Assembly: GCA_023248095.1 (NCBI GenBank)
Contig: JAHFFF010000090.1
Location: forward strand, 1-6,763
Source: Candidatus Omnitrophota bacterium
GTDB lineage: Bacteria > Omnitrophota > Gorgyraeia > 1-14-0-20-64-10
DNA length: 6,763 bases
Direction: 5' to 3'
Each line of letters begins with the position of its first letter. Position 1 is the stretch's first letter. A program made the position numbers and the translations under genes. This document shows positions 1-5,584 of the stretch, piece by piece. The notes under the pieces were generated by a model that worked only from the letters and a program-made list of their open reading frames with translations, had not been told where the DNA came from and did not search any database.

Positions 1-1
1 G

Positions 2-586
2 GTGACGATGCCGCAGCGGGTCACACCGGAGTTCTGCGAGGTGCTGAAGAAGTACAAGCCGATCTGGATGAGTCTTCACTTCTGCCATCCGAAGGAGGTC
101 TCCCCTCGCCTGAAGACGGCGATGGATATGCTGGCCGACAGCGGGGTGCCGTTGGGATCTCAGACAGTGCTGCTGCATGGCATCAACGATGATCCGGTGG
201 TGATGAAGAGGCTGATGCACGAGCTGCTCAAGGTTCGGGTGCGACCCTACTACATCTACCAGTGCGACATGGCACAGGGGATCACGCACTTCCGAACCTC
301 CGTCGAGACCGGCATCCGGATCATGGAGGCCCTGCGCGGGCACACCAGCGGCTATGCCGTTCCAACGTATGTGATCGATGGACCGGGGGGTGGCGGGAAG
401 ATTCCGGTGGGGCCGAGCTACGTCATCTCCTCTAAGGATGGAGTGGTGACGCTGCGCAATTTCGAAGGGAAGATCTACACCTATTACGAGCCGGGATCAG
501 TGCCGGGGCCGGTTCCGGCTTCCGCTAAGTCCAACGGGAACGGAAACGGCAACGGATTTCACGGCGTACCCCTGTACGTTCCGTAG
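2..586 (+). CDS. kamA: Lysine 2,3-aminomutase (KamA family), C-terminal part, 5' end outside window
   Basis: Radical SAM, PLP-dependent enzyme that interconverts L-lysine and L-beta-lysine in the cytoplasm. The 194 visible residues match the second half of KamA: WMSLHFCHPKE (22-32), RVRPYYIYQCD (79-89), FRTSVETGI (97-105), LRGHTSGYAVPT (111-122) and PGGGGK (128-133). K133 corresponds to the PLP-binding lysine (K337 in the Clostridium subterminale enzyme, as I recall its numbering), and D89 and D126 correspond to the lysine-binding D293 and D330; the spacings agree. Keeping both aspartates argues for lysine rather than glutamate 2,3-aminomutase. The radical SAM CxxxCxxC motif lies upstream of the window. 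The frame is open at the left edge, so the GTG at base 2 is almost certainly internal. The tail is unusual: no CxCxxC zinc motif, but a Pro/Ala stretch and four Asn-Gly pairs. The short EpmB class (EF-P modification) is less likely because the C-terminal extension is present. Confidence 0.93.
   Translation: MTMPQRVTPEFCEVLKKYKPIWMSLHFCHPKEVSPRLKTAMDMLADSGVPLGSQTVLLHGINDDPVVMKRLMHELLKVRVRPYYIYQCDMAQGITHFRTSVETGIRIMEALRGHTSGYAVPTYVIDGPGGGGKIPVGPSYVISSKDGVVTLRNFEGKIYTYYEPGSVPGPVPASAKSNGNGNGNGFHGVPLYVP
533..556 (+). repeat. Hexanucleotide tandem repeat AACGGN x4 in the kamA tail
   Basis: Four consecutive 6-base units (aacggg, aacgga, aacggc, aacgga) encode (Asn-Gly)4 at residues 178-185 of the visible KamA fragment. 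Units differ only at the third codon position. Changes in unit number would stay in frame and only lengthen or shorten a presumably flexible tail. Confidence 0.8.
561..584 (+). promoter_or_regulatory. Bulged hairpin at the kamA stop codon, upstream of ychF
   Basis: ACGG (561-564) pairs with CCGT (581-584) and CGTAC (565-569) with GTACG (574-578). This gives a 9-bp stem with a CCCT loop and a two-base TT bulge on the 3' arm. The 3' arm enters the TAG stop of kamA and ends 11 bases before the ychF TTG. No T-run follows, so it is not a classical intrinsic terminator. A role in transcript processing or in coupling ychF translation to kamA is inference; the hairpin could also be chance. Confidence 0.4.
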
Positions 587-595
587 CACCGCGGT

Positions 596-1702
596 TTGGG
601 ATTTAGCTGCGGGATCGTTGGCCTACCGAATGTAGGCAAATCCACGCTGTTCAACGCCCTCACGCGGGCGAACGTGGCTGCCTCCAACTACCCCTTCTGC
701 ACCATCGATCCGAACGTCGGCATCGTCCCGGTGCCCGATCCCCGGCTGGATAAGCTGGCGGAACTCGTCCCGACGGAGAAGGTGGTGCCGACCTCCATGC
801 GATTCGTGGACATCGCCGGCTTGGTCAAGGGGGCCAGCCAGGGGGAGGGGCTCGGTAACCAATTCCTCAGCCACATCGCGGAGGTAGAGGCTGTCGCCCA
901 CGTGGTGCGCTGTTTTGAGGACTCGGAGGTGATTCACGTTTCCGGTGACGTCGATCCTCAGCGGGACATCGACGTGATCCACACGGAGCTGGCGCTTCGC
1001 GACCTTGGGGTTGTCTCCGGAGCGGCAAGCCGCCTGGAGAAGGTGGCCAAGTCAGGCGATAAAAAGGCCGTGGCCGTGTTGGAGGCCTACCAGCCGGTGA
1101 TCAAGGCGCTGAACGAAGGCAAGCCTGCCCGCACGGTCCTGAAGGGGTTATCCGAGGCTGCGCAGGAGGCCGTGAAAGGATTGAACCTCCTCACCGCGAA
1201 ACCGGTGCTGTACGTCGCCAACGTCGATGAGAAAGAGGCGGCGGGGGCCGAGTCGCCTCGGCTTGCCGCGGTCCGGGAGATCGCCAAGGCAGAAGGAGCC
1301 CCCGTGGTTCCCATTTGCGGATCGATTGAGGCGCAAATCGCTCTGCTTGAAACGGAGCAGGAACGGAAAGAATTTCTGGAGGCGGTGGGGTTGCAGGAGA
1401 CGGGCCTGAACCGGCTCATCCGCGCCGGCTACGAACTCTTAGGGCTCAACACCTTCTTCACCGTCGGGCCGAAGGAGGACCGTGCCTGGACGATCCCACG
1501 CGGGGCCAAGGCCCCGGAGGCGGCCGGCAAGATCCACAGCGACATCCAACGCGGATTCATTCGGGCGGAGGTGATCGGCTACCAGGATTTCATTGCCTGC
1601 GGCAGCGAGCAGTCGGCCCGCGATCAAGGCAAGCTTCGCCTCGAAGGGAAAGAGTACGTCATGCAGGATGGAGACATCGTTCACTTCCGATTCAGCGTGT
1701 AG
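596..1702 (+). CDS. ychF: Redox-regulated ribosome-binding ATPase YchF (OLA1/Obg family)
   Basis: Cytoplasmic P-loop NTPase of the Obg/HAS-GTPase group that prefers ATP and associates with ribosomes. At 368 aa it is close to the usual length (about 363). G1 is GLPNVGKST (9-17), G3 is DIAGLVKGA (72-80), and the specificity motif is NVDE (209-212) instead of NKxD, the ATP-favouring form known for this family. A coiled-coil helical insert lies around 130-195 and the TGS domain covers about 285-368 (FFTVGPKEDRAWTIPRGAKAPEAAGKIH, ending DGDIVHFRFSV). The start is TTG at 596: the upstream frame closes at the kamA TAG (584-586), with no ATG, GTG or other TTG between, and the family N-terminus MGF.CGIVGLPNVGKS aligns exactly from there. 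There is no recognisable Shine-Dalgarno sequence in the 9-base gap, so translation may depend on ribosomes finishing kamA. All key residues are present. Confidence 0.98.
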   Translation: MGFSCGIVGLPNVGKSTLFNALTRANVAASNYPFCTIDPNVGIVPVPDPRLDKLAELVPTEKVVPTSMRFVDIAGLVKGASQGEGLGNQFLSHIAEVEAVAHVVRCFEDSEVIHVSGDVDPQRDIDVIHTELALRDLGVVSGAASRLEKVAKSGDKKAVAVLEAYQPVIKALNEGKPARTVLKGLSEAAQEAVKGLNLLTAKPVLYVANVDEKEAAGAESPRLAAVREIAKAEGAPVVPICGSIEAQIALLETEQERKEFLEAVGLQETGLNRLIRAGYELLGLNTFFTVGPKEDRAWTIPRGAKAPEAAGKIHSDIQRGFIRAEVIGYQDFIACGSEQSARDQGKLRLEGKEYVMQDGDIVHFRFSV

Positions 1703-1710
1703 GGGTAGGG

Positions 1711-1719
1711 TGATACAAT
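1711..1719 (+). promoter_or_regulatory. Extended -10 promoter for pabB-pabC-purH-folC
   Basis: TGATACAAT (1711-1719) in the 23-base ychF-pabB gap matches a sigma-70 extended -10 element (TGnTAtAaT, with TACAAT at 1714-1719). The -35 position 17 bases upstream is poor (TTCAGC, 1691-1696, inside the end of ychF), which an extended -10 can tolerate. The standard distance puts +1 at about 1726, the A of the pabB ATG. The surrounding bases are locally AT-rich. This is the only good promoter candidate I see between genes. Confidence 0.5.
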
Positions 1720-1725
1720 AATTGC

Positions 1726-3246
1726 ATGGAGTTTCTGCCTTCCCGACGAACGTTCAAATCCCTCGCGCATTCTAGGCGATGGATTCCTGTTTCGACATGC
1801 CTGCCTCTGGAGTCGGATGCAAGGTCCCTCTTTGAGGCTGTCGCCTTCCGGGCGCCCAATGCACTGCTGGAGTCTGCGCGCGTTCATCCTGTCACAGGCC
1901 GCTACAGTTTGATCGTCGGAGAGCCGGCCTGCTATCTGACTGCTTACGGGGATCGGGTTTGCCTGCAAGAGAGGGGGCGATCTCACACCTGCACTGCAGA
2001 TCCGTTTCAAGTTGTCGAGCAACTCCTTCGCGTCAAAAGGACTTTAAGACTGCCGGGTCTCCCTCCCTTTGTGGGCGGAGCAGTAGGAGCCATTGGTTTT
2101 GAGGCCTGCCGCATGTTTGAGAAGCTGCCGGTCCGTGCGCAGGATGATCTTCATCTTCCCGATTTGGCTTTCCTCTTCTGTGACCAAGCCATTGTTCTTG
2201 ATCATCTGGAGGGAAAACTCTGGCCGATTATCTTGGCCGACCCCATCGGGAACCTGGATCGGGCCTATGATGAAGCGGTTGCCAAGGTGGAGGCCCTGAT
2301 GCTGCGTGTCACGCGCGTGCCCGTTCGCCCTGAGATTGTCGAAGGATGGACGTTCATGGATGACCAAACTCACCATGAACGGGGCCTTGAATCCACCCAC
2401 ACTCGAGCTGCCTTCGAGGCGATGGTGCGGCAGGCCAAGGAATTTATTGCCGAAGGCCAAATTTATCAGGCCAATCTCTCTCAGCGATTCACCCTGCCTT
2501 TGCGAGATCGCCCCTGGGAACTGTACCGCCGCTTGACCGACATCAACCCGTCTCCTTTTGCGGCCTTCGTCGATCTGGGGCCCTTGCAGATCGTCTCTGC
2601 TTCGCCGGAGAGGTTCCTGCGCATTCACGGATCAGAGATTGAAACTCGGCCCATTGCCGGAACGCGGCCGAAGGGGCGCACGGCGCTAGAGACGGCTTAT
2701 CTTCGGAAGGAGCTTTTGCTGAACGAGAAGGAACGGGCCGAACATTTAATGCTGGTGGATTTGGAACGCAATGATCTAGGCCGTGTGTGCCGCTACGGAT
2801 CGGTGCAGGTGGGTGATCTCATGGCCCTGGAGGAGTACTCGCACGTGATCCACATTGTTTCAAACGTTGGGGGCAGGCTTCAGCAGGGGGTGAGTTTGAA
2901 GGATCTGATGGCGGCAACCTTCCCGGGCGGAACGATCAGCGGTTGTCCCAAGATCCGATGTCTTGAAGTCATTGACGCGCTGGAGCCGGTCCGGCGCCAT
3001 TTCTACGCCGGCTCTCTGGGATATTTCAGTTACTCTGGGGAGATCGATCTGAACCTGCTCATTCGGACTGCCTTTGTGAAGGGAAGAGAGGCTTACATCC
3101 ATGCGGGCGCCGGAATTGTTGCCGACTCGGATCCGTCGAGAGAGTACGATGAGACCCTGCATAAGGCGCGGGCGCTCCTGGAAACCCTTGCTCCCGTTCG
3201 TCCTGAGCTTGTTGGAGGGCGGACAGCGCGAACGGTGGGTGTATGA
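1726..3246 (+). CDS. pabB: Chorismate-binding amination enzyme, PabB-like (aminodeoxychorismate synthase component I; anthranilate synthase I possible)
   Basis: Predicted to aminate chorismate using ammonia from a glutaminase subunit (PabA/TrpG, not in the window); cytoplasmic. It has 506 aa against about 450 for E. coli PabB. The N-terminal domain spans about 25-190, with LLES (47-50) of the family's tryptophan pocket. The catalytic chorismate-binding domain spans about 225-488: EGQIYQANLSQRF (243-255), ASPERF (292-297), RPIAGTRPKG (308-317), HLMLVDLERNDLGRV (340-354), FPGGTISGCPKIR (399-411) and GAGIVADSDPSREYDETLHKA (461-481). Position 311 is Ala, as in TrpE, where PabB usually has the catalytic Lys of PIKGT. 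The pabB call therefore rests on neighbours pabC and folC. VRPEIVEG (200-207) and VRPELVGG (491-498) come from a dispersed DNA repeat. ATG 1726 is the only standard start before conserved sequence; it has no well-spaced Shine-Dalgarno sequence. The stop overlaps pabC by ATGA. Base composition looks less GC-rich than its neighbours. Confidence 0.85.
   Translation: MEFLPSRRTFKSLAHSRRWIPVSTCLPLESDARSLFEAVAFRAPNALLESARVHPVTGRYSLIVGEPACYLTAYGDRVCLQERGRSHTCTADPFQVVEQLLRVKRTLRLPGLPPFVGGAVGAIGFEACRMFEKLPVRAQDDLHLPDLAFLFCDQAIVLDHLEGKLWPIILADPIGNLDRAYDEAVAKVEALMLRVTRVPVRPEIVEGWTFMDDQTHHERGLESTHTRAAFEAMVRQAKEFIAEGQIYQANLSQRFTLPLRDRPWELYRRLTDINPSPFAAFVDLGPLQIVSASPERFLRIHGSEIETRPIAGTRPKGRTALETAYLRKELLLNEKERAEHLMLVDLERNDLGRVCRYGSVQVGDLMALEEYSHVIHIVSNVGGRLQQGVSLKDLMAATFPGGTISGCPKIRCLEVIDALEPVRRHFYAGSLGYFSYSGEIDLNLLIRTAFVKGREAYIHAGAGIVADSDPSREYDETLHKARALLETLAPVRPELVGGRTARTVGV
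2320..2350 (+). repeat. Dispersed VRPExVEG-type repeat, copy 1, in the pabB interdomain linker
   Basis: A 31-base segment with core CCGTTCGCCCTGAG followed by ATTGTCGAAGGATGG. It is identical to the second copy (3193-3223) at 25 of 31 positions. It resembles the widely dispersed element with consensus about GTTCGTCCTGAGCNTGTCGAAGGA, known from many environmental bacterial genomes (recalled, not searched). Here it is translated as VRPEIVEGW (residues 200-208), between the N-terminal and chorismate-binding domains. Confidence 0.75.
3193..3223 (+). repeat. Dispersed VRPExVEG-type repeat, copy 2, at the pabB C-terminus
   Basis: Second 31-base copy, core CCGTTCGTCCTGAGCTTGT, translated in the same frame as copy 1 as VRPELVGGR (residues 491-499). 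It follows the normal end of the chorismate-binding domain and so supplies a C-terminal extension. CCGTTCG (3194-3200) is matched by an inverted CGAACGG (3229-3235), giving perfect 7-bp inverted ends around a 42-base segment that finishes 7 bases before the pabC ATG. Copy 1 lacks this downstream arm. Confidence 0.75.
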
Positions 3247-3989
3247 AGGGTCCACCCGCCCTTTTTGACGCCTCCGGTGTTTTCGAGACCTGCCGCGTGC
3301 GCAGGGCCAAGGTTCTTCACCTAGAGGAGCATCTTGTGCGGCTGCGGGCTTCCTTGAACACGCTTGGGATTACCGGCTGGGTGGAATCGGACGTCCGCAG
3401 CCAGTTAACCCAGGCAGCCCAAGGGATTATCGACGGATACGTCCGGATCGCGGTGCGCAGAGGCAGAGAGCCCCGGATCGTTATCCACCGGCACGAGGGG
3501 ATCCCCTATTCGAAGCGGATCTTTCGAGAGGGGATCTCTCTCCGGACGGTGCCCACCCGATGGCCGGCGGGTGAATCCACCTGGGCGCAGGTGAAGCTGT
3601 CCGAGAGATTGCCGAGCATTTTGGCCCGGATGGAAGCGCCGGAAGTTTCCGAGGTCCTCCGCATCGGACCGCATGGGTACGTGACGGAGGGCACGATCAG
3701 CAATCTATTTTTTGTGAAGGAGGGAGGTCTCATCACAGCCCCATCCTTTCTCGGGATCCTGGAGGGGGTCACTCGAGCGAGGGTGATCCGCGCCGCCGGA
3801 AGGTTAAAGATCCCGGTGCGCGAGATTCCATTCACCCGCCACGACCTGTTCAATGCCGACGAGGCCTTTCTGACGAGTGCGCTTATGGGCGTCTTGCCGG
3901 TTCGGCAAGTGGATGGCCGCCGCATCGGCGAACAGGCCCCCGGCCCCATCACCCGGAAACTCATGAAGACAATCGGGAAGGAATCATAA
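3243..3989 (+). CDS. pabC: Class IV PLP aminotransferase-fold enzyme, probable 4-amino-4-deoxychorismate lyase
   Basis: Predicted to release pyruvate from aminodeoxychorismate to form p-aminobenzoate for folate synthesis. Fold-type IV features, 248 aa: GVFETCRV (12-19), LHLEEHLVRL (25-34), VKLSERLPSIL (117-127) with K118 as the likely PLP lysine, GYVTEGTISNLFFV (145-158) with E149 as the likely cofactor-nitrogen partner, GILEGVTRARVI (171-182) and TSALMGVLPV (211-220) near the phosphate. The N-terminus is short: the FET motif begins at residue 14 rather than about 25-35, and the first strand and YGDG segment are missing, somewhat like the PabC halves of PabB-PabC fusions. The ATG shares ATGA with the pabB stop, so translational coupling is likely. 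No upstream in-frame standard start is seen between the repeat and the ATG. Branched-chain or D-amino-acid transaminases share this fold; the position between pabB and folC favours PabC. Confidence 0.85.
   Translation: MKGPPALFDASGVFETCRVRRAKVLHLEEHLVRLRASLNTLGITGWVESDVRSQLTQAAQGIIDGYVRIAVRRGREPRIVIHRHEGIPYSKRIFREGISLRTVPTRWPAGESTWAQVKLSERLPSILARMEAPEVSEVLRIGPHGYVTEGTISNLFFVKEGGLITAPSFLGILEGVTRARVIRAAGRLKIPVREIPFTRHDLFNADEAFLTSALMGVLPVRQVDGRRIGEQAPGPITRKLMKTIGKES
3975..3982 (+). promoter_or_regulatory. Ribosome binding site for purH, within the end of pabC
   Basis: GGGAAGGA (3975-3982) is a purine-rich Shine-Dalgarno-like sequence ending 10 bases before the GTG at 3993. It supports that start, which lies only 3 bases after the pabC TAA. 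Spacing is slightly long. Confidence 0.5.
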
Positions 3990-3992
3990 AGC

Positions 3993-5558
3993 GTGCAGAC
4001 AATCCGGCGAGTGTTGATCAGCGTTTCAGATAAGACGAGCTTGGTACCATTTGCGCAGGGGTTGCGCCACATCGGGGTGGAGATCGTTTCCACGGGTGGG
4101 ACGGCCAAGTTGCTGAAGGAACATGGGGTCCCGGTACAGGAGATTTCCAAGTTCACAGGATTCCCGGAGATTCTGGATGGACGGGTCAAGACCTTGCATC
4201 CGAAGGTGCATGGCGGTATTCTGGCGGACCGCAGCAATAGGGAACACCTGAGGCAAGCGAAACGGCTGGGCCTTCAGACGATTGATCTGGTGGTGGTGAA
4301 CCTCTACCCGTTTGAATCCGTCGCCGGTCGGCGCAGGGCGCCGATGGCGGAGCTCATCGAGCAGATCGACATCGGCGGGGTGGCCCTCATTCGTTCCGCG
4401 GCCAAGAATTTTCAGTCGGTCGGGATCCTCTGCAAGCCCTCTCAGTACGGAGAGGTTCTCAGGGAACTCCAGCGAAACGGCGGGAGGCTGTCTGAGGCAA
4501 CCCGATTCCGTCTGTCGGTGGAGGCCTTTTCGGAAACCTCCTACTACGACAGCGTGATACACCAGGCCCTGGCCCACCGATATCCGGAAACGCTTCCTAT
4601 GCCGGATAAGCTGGTCCTGGGTGCGAGCAAGCGGCAGGTGCTCCGGTACGGTGAGAATCCTCACCAGTCGGGGGTTTGGTACCAGTGGCCGGCTGCGGCA
4701 GGCGCCTTTGCCGGATTGGCCGGTGCCCGCCAACTGCATGGGAAGGAGCTGTCGTTCAACAACTTGCTCGACTTGGATGCGGCGATGCAGATGGTGTCCG
4801 CCTTCAAGAAACCCTGCTCCGTCGTGATCAAGCATAATAATCCATGCGGGGTTGCCTGCGCCGACCGGCTGGTGGATGCATTCCGAAGGGCATTCGGCGC
4901 AGATTCTGTCTCCGCGTTCGGTGGGGTCGTCGGATTTAACCGCACGGTGGATCACGCGACGGCGAAGTCGGTATCGGCAAGCGGATTCCTGGAATGCCTG
5001 ATTGCGCCGGGCTACCAAAAGGATGCGCTGCGCGTGCTGAAGGCAAAGAAGAACGTCCGAATTGTTGAAGTAGCCGGCCTGCCGGGAAAATCTTCCCGGA
5101 GGTGTATCGATCTCAAGCAGGTCAGCGGCGGGCTTCTGGTTCAGGGGCCGGATCAATTTCGGAAGAAACCCGAACAATGGCGCGTGGTGACGAAGGCCAA
5201 GCCGACGGCCGCACAAAAAAAGGACCTTGCCTTTGCCTGGACGGTGGCCAAGTTTGCTCGTTCAAATGCTATTGTCATTGCCAAGGGTGATCGGACGGTC
5301 GGGATCGGAACGGGGTTGACCAGCCGTGTGGACAGCGTCGGTTTCGCATTAAGGAAGGCAGGTCCCCGCGCGCGGGGGGCGGTCCTGGCCAGCGATGGAT
5401 TTTTTCCAAAGCCGGACGGGCCGCAATTGGCAATCAAGGCTGGGGTGCGTGCCATCGTTCAGCCGGGCGGATCGATCCAGGACCCGGAGGTGATCCGTAT
5501 TGCTGAGAAGGCCAAGATCCCCATGCTCCTGACAGGGGAGCGCCACTTCAAACATTAG
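3993..5558 (+). CDS. purH: Bifunctional AICAR formyltransferase / IMP cyclohydrolase PurH
   Basis: Catalyses the last two steps of de novo purine synthesis: AICAR plus 10-formyl-tetrahydrofolate to FAICAR, then ring closure to IMP; cytoplasmic. 521 aa, close to the E. coli length (529). The N-terminal MGS-like cyclohydrolase domain spans about 1-195: VLISVSDKT (7-15), STGGT (32-36), and DGRVKTLHPKVHGGIL (61-76) with catalytic-type K65. The formyltransferase domain spans about 200-521: RYGENPHQ (218-225), KHNNPCG (280-286) with the K-H pair used in formyl transfer, DSVSAFGGVV, TSRVDS (443-448), and the terminal PGGSIQDPEV...LTGERHFKH. One difference: the conserved GxGQxSR element reads GTGLTSR (439-445), with Leu442 for Gln. 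The GTG start is supported by the Shine-Dalgarno sequence above and by the family N-terminus. Its place among folate genes fits its use of a folate cofactor. Confidence 0.97.
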   Translation: MQTIRRVLISVSDKTSLVPFAQGLRHIGVEIVSTGGTAKLLKEHGVPVQEISKFTGFPEILDGRVKTLHPKVHGGILADRSNREHLRQAKRLGLQTIDLVVVNLYPFESVAGRRRAPMAELIEQIDIGGVALIRSAAKNFQSVGILCKPSQYGEVLRELQRNGGRLSEATRFRLSVEAFSETSYYDSVIHQALAHRYPETLPMPDKLVLGASKRQVLRYGENPHQSGVWYQWPAAAGAFAGLAGARQLHGKELSFNNLLDLDAAMQMVSAFKKPCSVVIKHNNPCGVACADRLVDAFRRAFGADSVSAFGGVVGFNRTVDHATAKSVSASGFLECLIAPGYQKDALRVLKAKKNVRIVEVAGLPGKSSRRCIDLKQVSGGLLVQGPDQFRKKPEQWRVVTKAKPTAAQKKDLAFAWTVAKFARSNAIVIAKGDRTVGIGTGLTSRVDSVGFALRKAGPRARGAVLASDGFFPKPDGPQLAIKAGVRAIVQPGGSIQDPEVIRIAEKAKIPMLLTGERHFKH

Positions 5559-5568
5559 GGACCCCATC

Positions 5569-5584
5569 TTCGGAGAACTCCGAA
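5569..5584 (+). promoter_or_regulatory. Inverted repeat pairing the folC Shine-Dalgarno sequence and abutting its TTG start
   Basis: TTCGGAG (5569-5575) and CTCCGAA (5578-5584) are perfect inverse complements separated by AA; in RNA the stem is 6 bp with a GAAC loop. The only Shine-Dalgarno candidate, GGAG (5572-5575), lies in the 5' arm, and the 3' arm touches the TTG (5585). The purH stop is 10 bases upstream, so a ribosome ending purH would overlap the 5' arm and could open it. Translational coupling is inferred; a DNA-binding dyad is the alternative. No T-run follows, so it is not a terminator. Confidence 0.5.

Noticed and set aside
2..4. GTG at base 2 as the start of the first gene
   Set aside because: KamA homology begins at full strength from the first codon and the radical SAM half is missing, so the gene runs in from the left.
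584..598. Read-through fusion of kamA and ychF, which share a reading frame across one TAG
   Set aside because: YchF starts with its normal N-terminus at the TTG and KamA ends with a plausible tail; nothing points to stop-codon suppression.
2044..2628. Minus-strand open frame opposite pabB containing FDNLRANGH
   Set aside because: The peptide is just the reverse-strand translation of repeat copy 1; the frame is antisense to pabB and looks like no protein family.
3893..3909. CTTGCCG-GTT-CGGCAAG hairpin near the end of pabC
   Set aside because: Perfect 7-bp arms but inside conserved coding sequence (VLPVRQV), with no T-run and no gene boundary nearby; likely chance.
3506..4237. Minus-strand open frame (243 codons) across the pabC-purH junction
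   Set aside because: Antisense to two well-supported genes and without any family-like sequence.
4832..4840. AT-rich CATAATAAT resembling a -10 element in purH
   Set aside because: It encodes the invariant His-Asn-Asn of KHNNPCG, which explains the bases, and there is no suitable -35 or downstream start.
5082..5099. CCGGGAA-AATC-TTCCCGG inverted repeat inside purH
   Set aside because: Internal to the coding sequence (LPGKSSR region), with no T-run or start site next to it; nothing supports a function.
4026..5216. Long minus-strand open frame (396 codons) opposite purH
   Set aside because: Lies wholly within the clear purH gene; the translation has no recognisable motif and is rich in His, Arg, Gln and Pro, as expected from the antisense of a GC-rich gene.
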